This document shows positions 55,344-62,001 of a stretch of 64,000 nucleotides of DNA, piece after piece (the first letter of the stretch is position 1; each line of letters begins with the position of its first letter). Source of the DNA: Vibrio sp. SNU_ST1 (GTDB lineage: Bacteria > Pseudomonadota > Gammaproteobacteria > Enterobacterales > Vibrionaceae). The position numbers and the translations under genes are program-made. The notes under the pieces are model-generated. The model saw nothing but the letters and a program-made list of their open reading frames with translations, was not told the origin of the DNA and ran no database searches. The stretch covers positions 1,054,001 through 1,118,000 of the forward strand of contig NZ_CP130749.1 of NCBI RefSeq assembly GCF_030563405.1, given 5' to 3'.

Positions 55344-56276
55344 CTATTGAATCGTACGTTCAATGTCACCCAACATTCTGTGAATCGCTGTGACGCCACC
55401 AGCTACCAGATACCAAGCACTTGAATCAAGGTAAACGATTTTGCCTTGCTGCGCTGCAGGTGTTGCCGCAACCAGTGGGTTATCAAACAGCTCTTGTGCG
55501 CGCCCTTCTGACCTACCGATCGCTTTTTCACGGTCAAGCACGTAAAGCACTTCAGGTTTTGCGTCAGCAATGTATTCAAACGAGATTAGATTGCCGTGAT
55601 TCCCTTTAATCGGAGCCACTGTCGCACTCTTTGACTCCACAAAACCAAAGTCGTCAAAGATGATTGAGAAGCGGCTGCCCTTATTGAACATCGCAATGTT
55701 GTTGCCGTTGTTCATTAGCATCATTGCTGAAGTTTCTTCAGACGCGACTTTGTCGTTTACCGCCGTGATAGAAGCTTGAGTATCTTTAATGATCGCTTCT
55801 ACTTCAGCTTGCTTACCAAAGATATTGCCTAGCACGCGCCAGTTTTGCTGAGCATCAGCCCAGTATTTATCACCGTCAATAGAGAACATGATGGTCGGAG
55901 CGATTTTTGCTAGTTGATCGTAAATCTTAAGCATACGGTTTTCGGCAATGATGATGTCAGGCTTCAGCATGTAGATAGCTTCAAAATCAGGTTCATTCAA
56001 TGATCCCGTATTTGCCGTCGTATCTTTGTACGAAGCTAGGTAGTCAGGCAGCAAGCTGTGAGGTGCGCCAACTGGTTGTACACCAATCTGATCAAGCACA
56101 TCCAAGCTACCAAAGCCAAGTACCACAACGCGCTGTGGTACTTCGGTAAACTGCGCTGTGCCCTTTACGTGTTCAATGGTGATTGTTTCCGCTTGAGCGA
56201 TCATTATCAATGATGATGCAAGAGCGATAGCAAGCCCACCCAATAACTGGCGAACTAAATTGATTGTTTTCTTCAT
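55344..56276 (-). CDS. vctP: Catechol-siderophore periplasmic binding protein
   Basis: A 310-aa periplasmic protein with a signal peptide (1-28, cleavage after AQA). It has the type III (helical-linker) binding fold used for Fe-siderophores and vitamin B12: an N-lobe around PQRVVVLGFGSLDVLDQIG, a linker helix near residue 140-160 and a C-lobe ending near residue 305. It delivers the ferric siderophore to VctD/VctG. I reject the upstream extension in the same frame because AAGGAAGACAC stands directly before the ATG at 56276. It is the first gene of the operon, about 140 bp downstream of a Fur box. Confidence 0.87.
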   Translation of the reverse strand: MKKTINLVRQLLGGLAIALASSLIMIAQAETITIEHVKGTAQFTEVPQRVVVLGFGSLDVLDQIGVQPVGAPHSLLPDYLASYKDTTANTGSLNEPDFEAIYMLKPDIIIAENRMLKIYDQLAKIAPTIMFSIDGDKYWADAQQNWRVLGNIFGKQAEVEAIIKDTQASITAVNDKVASEETSAMMLMNNGNNIAMFNKGSRFSIIFDDFGFVESKSATVAPIKGNHGNLISFEYIADAKPEVLYVLDREKAIGRSEGRAQELFDNPLVAATPAAQQGKIVYLDSSAWYLVAGGVTAIHRMLGDIERTIQ

Positions 56277-56418
56277 GTGTCTTCCTTTGCCATTGGTACA
56301 AACCACCACTCATGACAATAAAAGTCACATTACTCATAGATGAGTATGGGGCGTACACAACGGCTAAATAACGATAATTTAAAGTCTGTCATTGCTTTGA
56401 CAACAAACTTGTAACGCA

Positions 56419-56437
56419 AGTGAGAATTATTATCAAT
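56419..56437 (-). promoter_or_regulatory. Fur box upstream of vctP
   Basis: The 19-bp site reads ATTGATAATAATTCTCACT on the minus strand and closely matches the Fur consensus (GATAATGATAATCATTATC and its AATGATAATAATTATCATT variants). It is the expected place for iron repression of the siderophore operon. Confidence 0.78.
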
Positions 56438-56562
56438 TATATTTGCGTTAAATTGGCGGCACAACAACTTTATTATTCAGAAACGTAAAAGTGAGTATTC
56501 ATGTTTTGCGTAGTCAGGAGAGACATTAGGAATCAGAAATAACAAAAAACACGGAGAGGAGA

Positions 56563-56619
56563 ATGCTCATCAATCTAAAGAAAAAAACTGATGGGGGAAA
56601 GTGCCCGAAAACCCTGTAA
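56563..56619 (+). CDS. Possible 18-aa leader-type ORF before the iteron repeats
   Basis: ATG at 56563 follows an excellent ribosome-binding site (CGGAGAGGAGA). It opens an 18-codon frame coding MLINLKKKTDGGKCPKTL, with the stop ending at 56619, one base before the first repeat. This may be a leader peptide, the truncated start of a lost gene, or chance. No family match is possible at this length. Confidence 0.35.
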   Translation: MLINLKKKTDGGKCPKTL

Positions 56620-56694
56620 TTACAACGCTAAGTCCCAGAGTTACAACGCTAAACCTCCTAATTACAACGCTAAACCTCAGATTTACGAATTGTA
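56620..56694 (+). repeat. Iteron-like array: three identical 12-mers at an exact 21-bp period plus a degenerate fourth
   Basis: TTACAACGCTAA occurs at 56620-56631, 56641-56652 and 56662-56673, starts exactly 21 bp apart. A degenerate TTACGAATTGTA begins 21 bp further at 56683. Copies 2 and 3 share further bases in the 9-bp spacers (ACCTC). The region just after (56681-56720) is AT-rich with nested palindromes (TTTACGAATTGTAAATTTAC-like). Exact two-turn spacing on one helix face is the hallmark of initiator-binding iterons in plasmid origins. It also fits a regulator array. Confidence 0.75.
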
Positions 56695-56766
56695 ATTTAC
56701 AATGTAAACACTATATATAACAGAGGCTTAATTACCACCAAATTAGCGAAACAAATAAAACCACCA

Positions 56767-56862
56767 ATGACAAAGAATACGAAGCGGTGCAAAGCCAAAC
56801 ATCACTCAGGCATCATGGTAAGTCCCCTGACCTTCGCTCATTTAACCTTCAGTAAGCGATGA
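56767..56862 (+). CDS. Short ORF (31 aa) behind the iteron-like array
   Basis: ATG at 56767, TGA ending 56862. The product is basic (MTKNTKRCKAKHHSGIMVSP...). It has no Shine-Dalgarno. Its place just after the AT-rich region is where a replication initiator would start, and the conserved-looking basic N-terminus is compatible with a truncated Rep gene, but I recognise no family. Low confidence. Confidence 0.3.
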   Translation: MTKNTKRCKAKHHSGIMVSPLTFAHLTFSKR

Positions 56863-57165
56863 CAAATCACTCAAAAATATTTTTGAATTTAATTTAAATA
56901 GGGTTGTAATTTTAAAAACTAGGCGTATAGTTCGCCACCTGGCTCTAATCTATAGAGCTGTTAATGCTAAAGTAAGTCCAAGTTCCACAAAGACAGTTCT
57001 CGATTCCTCGTTACACCATCTCTGCGTCAGCTTTCACCCAGATAGTCATTCAATAGCTTTTAAATTAGATCCCACTACCGTTCTATTCGTCATTTGCTTT
57101 CTTTTTAGCGAATTCAAAATAGATCGACTTATTAAATATAAATGTAATAAACACAAGGCACAGTT
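56863..57165. promoter_or_regulatory. Non-coding stretch with a candidate promoter before the small ORF pair
   Basis: About 300 bp without a supported gene. TTGTAA (56904-56909) and TATAGT (56926-56931), separated by 16 bp, form a plausible sigma-70 promoter pointing right. A short GCTCT/AGAGC hairpin (around 56942-56960) lies in the putative leader. Nothing else stands out. Confidence 0.45.
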
Positions 57166-57264
57166 ATGTCACGCAGAACAACACGACAAACCCATTGGTA
57201 CCAACTATCACGCGAAAAAACAGTCAATAAACTAAAAGGTAATAAATGCTCAAGATTAAAATAG
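57166..57264 (+). CDS. Possible small basic protein (32 aa)
   Basis: ATG at 57166 has AAGG about ten bases upstream; the stop TAG is at 57262-57264. The 32-residue product is highly basic (MSRRTTRQTHWYQLSREKTV...). Its end overlaps the start of the 69-aa ORF by 19 bp, suggesting translational coupling if both are real. I recognise no family. Confidence 0.35.
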   Translation: MSRRTTRQTHWYQLSREKTVNKLKGNKCSRLK

Positions 57265-57455
57265 ACTTACACAAAGAAGAGATTTCATGGGTCACCGAGA
57301 TTCGACAGCTCAATAGCGATATACTACACCGCCACATATTGCCCAAGCTACAACATCACAGTTATCTCATCGACTTTGAATTTAATGAACGAGAAAGCAT
57401 CGGAACTATCGTTTCAGGCAACGGAAACACCCTAGGACATTTCACACTCCTATAG
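57246..57455 (+). CDS. Small hypothetical protein (69 aa)
   Basis: A 69-aa ORF with AAAAGG eight bases before the ATG at 57246. The product is soluble and mixed-charge: MLKIKIDLHKEEISWVTEIR..., then a strand-rich middle (YLIDFEFNERESIGTIVSGN). No membrane segment or known motif. The preceding 32-aa ORF overlaps its start. It lies isolated at the right side of the iteron-like region. Confidence 0.5.
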   Translation: MLKIKIDLHKEEISWVTEIRQLNSDILHRHILPKLQHHSYLIDFEFNERESIGTIVSGNGNTLGHFTLL

Positions 57456-57685
57456 CATTTCCCAAAGGCTACAAAAGAAACACCGTCTAGTCCCAAAGAT
57501 GTAAAAGATGTCACCCTCAATTCGCTCTAGCAGAACAAAATAGAGTAGAAGTAAAACAGACCAGAAACCTAGCCCTTTTTGCATTTCACACGCGGCTAAC
57601 GCTAGCTAGGTTATCGTGCTTCTATTTAAAACAACTTATATCGAACTCTGAATCACCAATGCGTCATTATCAGTGCATTCATGGA

Positions 57686-58279
57686 CTAATAAGTTAACGG
57701 CATCGACCTTAACTTCTGATCGAGAGTATATAAGTGCTCTGCAGCTTGCATGTGTTGAGGGTAATCACTGAATTTCTCACGATTCTCCTCATTCATCTTA
57801 CAGGTCTCATCCACCAGCATTAACTTCCAATACAGCTTTGTTGTATGCAGCATCGCCAGTAAAGGTTTGAACACCTCTTTCTCATAAGCTTGAATCAACT
57901 CTTCAATCAACTCGTCACGTTCGTCTTCACTTGCGATTGAACCTTCGGTTGCCGACAACACTTTTTGATACTTCAGGTTTTGTTGCAGCTTATCCATAAC
58001 CGTTTGGTTTTCTTCCGCTAACTCAACAAGCTTCGACTTAATGATATTTACCCAATTCGCTTGGCTCAGTACTGTGTCATCAACACTGTTAAAGTCTTCT
58101 CGTATCTGTCGTTCAACATCTTTTTGAGCTTTCTTTAAAACCGCACGCACCTTTTGGAAAGGCAGCTGATATTCCTTACTTAGCTCGATAATCAGTTTAT
58201 GAAAACCACCATTTGGAAGGTGTAAGTTTTCCTTAAACGTCGCCATTGCAGCTTCTTGCTGTTCGGTAAGGTGAGTCAT
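57686..58279 (-). CDS. Helical, glutamate-rich protein of unknown function (197 aa)
   Basis: A 197-aa soluble protein, predicted almost entirely helical and rich in Glu, Lys, Gln and Leu. Coiled-coil-compatible heptads run through about residues 25-150, and there is no signal peptide or membrane segment. ATAGGAAACAG precedes the ATG. I recognise no family or active-site motif. It is transcribed alone, away from the PACE gene region, with unexplained gaps on both sides. Confidence 0.7.
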   Translation of the reverse strand: MTHLTEQQEAAMATFKENLHLPNGGFHKLIIELSKEYQLPFQKVRAVLKKAQKDVERQIREDFNSVDDTVLSQANWVNIIKSKLVELAEENQTVMDKLQQNLKYQKVLSATEGSIASEDERDELIEELIQAYEKEVFKPLLAMLHTTKLYWKLMLVDETCKMNEENREKFSDYPQHMQAAEHLYTLDQKLRSMPLTY

Positions 58280-58752
58280 TCTGTTTCCTATTCTTTATAA
58301 CTTATGGTGCTGAGCCCGCGATCATACCATTATTAACCTCGTTTTTTCGGTAACTTGTTAGGTTACATCTAAGTACGGACTTAATTTCACTCAACCCTTT
58401 ATCTTTTGGCTGGTTATTAATCCATATGGCGCTAAATGCTAAAACTGACAATCGAATAAAAACCATACTACACCTGTTCCAACGAAACAGACTTCTAACT
58501 TATATAGGTACTAGATGAAAAGGATTGTACTTAAGATTGAGACTGTGCAAGTCGAATACTCACCAAACTCGCGACACATAACGGGATAAGAGATAATCAT
58601 CGCACGGAAAGCCGATAACGTTGCATCACTAAAAAGCAAAACGCTTCCCGAAGGATCGGTTAAAAGCGTTTTGCGCTTTTTTGAGGGAGTGTTGACGGAG
58701 ATGAGCTTAGAATGACGAGGTTACTTCTCCCTCGCCACGATTAAGACCACTT
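58280..58752. other. Gene-free region between the helical protein and the PACE pump
   Basis: 473 bp. The left part is upstream of the helical-protein gene (minus strand) and presumably holds its promoter. The right part contains the terminator at 58631-58684. A 24-codon ATG frame at 58515 lacks a ribosome-binding site and is not called. Confidence 0.5.
58631..58684. terminator. Bidirectional terminator downstream of the PACE gene
   Basis: GCAAAACGCTT (58636-58646) and AAGCGTTTTGC (58664-58674) form a perfect 11-bp stem with a 17-nt loop. It is flanked by AAAAA on the left and GCTTTTTTG on the right, so it works in either direction. Confidence 0.85.
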
Positions 58753-59190
58753 TTAGCTCGCTCCAAATTTAACCGCGAAAGATCTGTGCACTAAGAATGC
58801 TCGCACATGATCGTAAATCAGATTAAACACAAACGCGTAAATGGTAATAAAAATGGTCACGCCGATGTCCATTAAAAATGCCTGCCAAATCCCCACATCA
58901 AGTAAGTAAGCCATCACAGGGATCGTCGCCACCAGCAAGCCTGCCTCAAACAAAACGACATGGAATATTCTCAGCTTAAGTGAACGCTGAGATTTTTCAC
59001 CCGTAAAGTAGCGATCAAAAATGCGGTTAAAACAGTAATTCCAAATCATCGCGATGGTCGCAACAACTATCATGGTTCCTGATAAGGCATTCACATCATG
59101 ATCGGTAAATATCGCTAAGCCTATAATTGATAGTGTTACGGCCAAAACTTCGAATAACACTGAGTGAAACACTCTTTCTAAGGTACTCAT
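58753..59190 (-). CDS. PACE-family multidrug efflux transporter
   Basis: A 145-aa inner-membrane protein made of two tandem BTP-type repeats of two helices each (about 8-50 and 73-135). The family pattern R-x2-H-x3-F-E is seen twice (ERVFHSVLFEV and LRIFHVVLFEA), as is the WNYCFNRIFDRYF loop motif after the first pair. PACE pumps such as AceI export biocides like chlorhexidine and the polyamine cadaverine. It diverges from a LysR regulator whose palindrome lies between the two genes, the common regulatory arrangement for PACE genes. Confidence 0.9.
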   Translation of the reverse strand: MSTLERVFHSVLFEVLAVTLSIIGLAIFTDHDVNALSGTMIVVATIAMIWNYCFNRIFDRYFTGEKSQRSLKLRIFHVVLFEAGLLVATIPVMAYLLDVGIWQAFLMDIGVTIFITIYAFVFNLIYDHVRAFLVHRSFAVKFGAS

Positions 59191-59279
59191 ACATTCCTCT
59201 AAATAATCTAGTATGTGTTGGATTAGGTAGGATTATGTCATCCGAAATAATAAGAGAAAGTTAACAGCCATCACGAATA

Positions 59280-59301
59280 GTGATAACCTAAGCGTTATCA
59301 C
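59280..59301. promoter_or_regulatory. Palindromic LysR-type operator between PACE pump and LysR
   Basis: GTGATAAC, six bases, GTTATCAC: perfect 8-bp inverted arms, centre about 39 bp before the LysR ATG and about 100 bp before the PACE start. This size and place fit the LysR-type regulator recognition site. Confidence 0.7.
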
Positions 59302-59329
59302 CCTTATTTGATATTGAGCGAGAGATAGC

Positions 59330-60232
59330 ATGTACAGTTTTGAGCAACTAAAAGTCTTCGTCACCGTGTGTGAAAGTGGTTCTTTTTCGGCGGCCGCACG
59401 CAAGCTAAAACGCGCTCAATCCGGGGTCAGTCAGTCGATCGCCAACCTAGAAATTGCCATCGACCAAGAGTTGTTCAACAGAGAGAAGAACATCCCCGTT
59501 TTAACCTCCACAGGTAAAGCCTTATTGCCTGTCGCTAAGTCGATTCTCGACCAACAAAAGTACTTCGACCAAAAAGTAGAATCGCTGACCCAAGAAGATG
59601 AACACGAACTGATCATTGCCATTGATGAGAGCATCATAGATAAGAATTTTATTAAGATAATCAGCTCACTAGCCGATCAATTCCCAATCACACACTTCGA
59701 TATTATTACCACCTCAACCTTTGATGTTGAGGACCTAGTGAGACGTGGTAAAGCTCAGATTGGTATCATCTACGCGGACGGAGAACTTAAGGTAGACATG
59801 GATTTCTTCTTGCTGGGTCAAGCACGTTTTCTTACGGTTAGCTCCGCCACTCACGAACTGAGCCAAATGCCCGTCGTTCAAGACTCAGATCTAAAGCGCT
59901 ACCGCCAATGTGTGCACCGTAGTTCGAAGCAGCGCGAATTGTGGTTCACCTATGGTATCAGCTCGATGCTTTGGTATGCCAACAACCACAAAACGATCAT
60001 CGATCTCGTTGAACAGAACGTAGGGTGGGCAAATGTGCCTGAAATGATGGTGATGGAAGGGATTCAGAAAGGTGATCTCGTAGCACTACCAGTGGCACAC
60101 GAGCATGGTGGTTGGATTACTCCAGTGGGTTGCTTAGTGTCTCGCAGCCATATCAATGGCCCAGTGTTAACAAGTTTACTTGAAAAACTAAAAGGCCACT
60201 CATTAGAGAACAATCAGTGGCAAGCCAACTAA
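59330..60232 (+). CDS. LysR-family regulator of the PACE pump
   Basis: A 300-aa LysR-type regulator. The winged helix-turn-helix is at about residues 1-60 (CESGSFSAAARKLKRAQSGV followed by SQSIANLEIAI), and the effector-binding domain spans about 90-290. It diverges from the PACE transporter gene, which it presumably activates in response to the pumped compound, as for AceR and AceI. The palindrome at 59280-59301 is its likely site. Confidence 0.9.
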   Translation: MYSFEQLKVFVTVCESGSFSAAARKLKRAQSGVSQSIANLEIAIDQELFNREKNIPVLTSTGKALLPVAKSILDQQKYFDQKVESLTQEDEHELIIAIDESIIDKNFIKIISSLADQFPITHFDIITTSTFDVEDLVRRGKAQIGIIYADGELKVDMDFFLLGQARFLTVSSATHELSQMPVVQDSDLKRYRQCVHRSSKQRELWFTYGISSMLWYANNHKTIIDLVEQNVGWANVPEMMVMEGIQKGDLVALPVAHEHGGWITPVGCLVSRSHINGPVLTSLLEKLKGHSLENNQWQAN

Positions 60233-60651
60233 TCTCCCCCCAATTCTTGAGTTCAGCCTATTTCAGCAACTGAATCGTAAGTCAGTGACGGTGGTGTTTT
60301 CTCCAGCACTACCTCATTTCCGCTTTTCGTGCCGATAATTTTCTTTGTCGTGTGGATAAAACACCCTAGTTGATATCCCAAAGTGACATAACTAGTATGC
60401 GATCCCAAAGGGTTTGTCTTATCAAACTTATATCGACAAAACCAAATCGCTCTTTAACACCACTGACCCAACTTCAAATCTCCCACATAAGTGCCCCTGC
60501 CCTGCAACCACTTGTGACAGCTTCAAATAGATCACTTTTGAATATTGATTCGCATCCAGTTTATGAGCCCTCTTCGAGTGCTTTTTTATATCTAAATGAA
60601 CCTTTTGGGAAATTTGTCGTGAACGTTTTAGGAAATATTTGCCCTGAGAAA
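60233..60651. other. Gene-free region before the tail-anchored small protein
   Basis: 419 bp. A frame open from a TTG at 60370 continues into the small protein gene, but this part has no ribosome-binding site, is rich in Ser, Pro and Leu without fold signals, and is treated as non-coding. No strong hairpin or operator was found. Confidence 0.45.
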
Positions 60652-60996
60652 ATGGGGAAAGAGCGTAACAAACGAGAGTATGATTTACGCGTACTTAACT
60701 GTGTCAGTGAAAGCGAATATGAATCGCGTATGGCAGTTTGGAATAGCTTAACTTTGGTTGCTACTCCGTCTGTTTCAGAAACAAAAGGCTTCATCGATGA
60801 GGCTTTCAACAAACTTCAGCAAGATTTGAAAGAAGCGAGCCGCGAGTTGTCGATTAACTACACGGACTTCATTGCAATGGCGCATGAAGAACTCAACTAC
60901 ATTAAGGTGTTTGTTGCTAATAAGACCGCACAATACGGTTGGTATGCCGCAATCGTTCTTATGATCATCGGTACTGTTGCTCTATGCGCTCAGTAA
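60652..60996 (+). CDS. Small C-terminally membrane-anchored protein of unknown function
   Basis: A 114-aa protein starting MGKERNKREYDLRVLNCVSE. A charged, helical soluble region (about 1-85) is followed by a C-terminal membrane helix (about 92-112, WYAAIVLMIIGTVALCA), so the protein is tail-anchored with its body in the cytoplasm. The frame is open 94 codons further upstream, and the true start is uncertain; TGAG before the ATG at 60652 is modest support. I recognise no family. The gene converges with thiE across an inverted repeat. Confidence 0.55.
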   Translation: MGKERNKREYDLRVLNCVSESEYESRMAVWNSLTLVATPSVSETKGFIDEAFNKLQQDLKEASRELSINYTDFIAMAHEELNYIKVFVANKTAQYGWYAAIVLMIIGTVALCAQ

Positions 60997-61076
60997 ACCA
61001 AACTGTGTATTCAATAAATTGTCTTAAAAGCTCAATCGATAGGTCAATTTAGCCTTTCTATGAGCCTGTTGTTTAA

Positions 61077-61112
61077 CTAGAAAACAAATGGTTAACCTCA
61101 TTTGTTTTCTAG
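61077..61112. terminator. Perfect 14-bp inverted repeat between convergent genes
   Basis: CTAGAAAACAAATG (61077-61090) and CATTTGTTTTCTAG (61099-61112) flank GTTAACCT. The arms are perfectly complementary. They lie between the convergent tail-anchored protein and thiE genes and probably terminate both, although the T-rich tract lies within the arm rather than after it. Confidence 0.65.
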
Positions 61113-61124
61113 TCTATAACCCCT

Positions 61125-61742
61125 TCACTCTCCCATTAGAGACAACAGAACTTGCGTCGCTTGTTTTGGATCTTCAGCGTGACATATCGCAGATACCAGT
61201 GCTAACCCATGAATACCACTCTCAACTAACTGTGGGATGTTCGATTCGTTAATTCCACCAATACCGACAATCGGTAACTTCGTTGTCTCCAACGCCATTT
61301 TAATGCCGTCATAACCCCAATGTTTCTTAAGATTTGTCTTAGTCGGTGTTGCAAAAAGCGCACTGAGGCCAATGTAATCGATCGGCAAACTATCGGCCTC
61401 TTGTAGCTGCTGTTCAGTTTCAATTGATAACCCAAGAATCTTATCTGGGCCAATCAACTGACGCGCTAACTGAGCAGGTATATCTGACTGTCCTAAATGT
61501 AAGCCGTCAGCATCCACAGCCAACGCAACGTCTACCCGATCGTTAATGATCAGCGGGACACCAGAACCAGCCAAAATCGACTTAACAGCCTGCGCACGTT
61601 CAATAAAAGCTCTGACATCTCCATGCTTCTCTCTTACTTGAACCATAGTGACGCCACCAGCGATCGCTTGTTCAACCACGAACTTAAGCGTTTCTAGATC
61701 TTGCTGGTCATCAGTAACCAAGTAGAGCTTATAAGGATTCAT
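61125..61742 (-). CDS. thiE: Thiamine-phosphate synthase
   Basis: A 205-aa TIM-barrel enzyme joining hydroxymethylpyrimidine diphosphate and the thiazole phosphate to thiamine monophosphate in the cytoplasm. The N-terminal YLVTDDQ, the pyrimidine-site QVREKHGD, the metal-site HLGQSDIP and the C-terminal phosphate-binding GIGGINESNI are all present. I start at the ATG at 61742, preceded by AAAGGTACGAT; the frame runs further upstream to 61811. It is a single gene here, with no thiC or thiamine riboswitch visible near it. Confidence 0.93.
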   Translation of the reverse strand: MNPYKLYLVTDDQQDLETLKFVVEQAIAGGVTMVQVREKHGDVRAFIERAQAVKSILAGSGVPLIINDRVDVALAVDADGLHLGQSDIPAQLARQLIGPDKILGLSIETEQQLQEADSLPIDYIGLSALFATPTKTNLKKHWGYDGIKMALETTKLPIVGIGGINESNIPQLVESGIHGLALVSAICHAEDPKQATQVLLSLMGE

Positions 61743-62001
61743 ATCGTACCTTTGGAGTCGGAGTCTAAATTGCGTTGCTACTATTTTACCGACAATTTGC
61801 ATCATGTGCATGGAAGTTAATAAACAATTAGCTCAATTAAGCATGCTCTAACAAATATGCAACCCATTGAAACGATACTAAAAAACCGGATTTTTTAACG
61901 AAAGCGTTACTTATTACACAAACTATTCACTTAAGCCTGCCCAAAACACTGTTTTATGGAATACTTCGCAGTGAAGGAATCAGGTAAATATAGGGATAGT
62001 T

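Noticed and set aside
56277..56309. An extended VctP start at 56309
   Set aside because: AAGGAAGACAC lies directly before the ATG at 56276, and the signal peptide begins there.
56620..56694. The 21-bp repeats as a CRISPR array
   Set aside because: The repeat is only 12 bp with 9-bp spacers that are partly shared, and no cas gene is near. An iteron-like origin or binding array explains the exact helical spacing better.
60370..60651. A 208-aa protein starting at TTG 60370
   Set aside because: The first 94 codons have no ribosome-binding site and no predicted structure. The membrane-anchored part from 60652 stands on its own. Not excluded with certainty.
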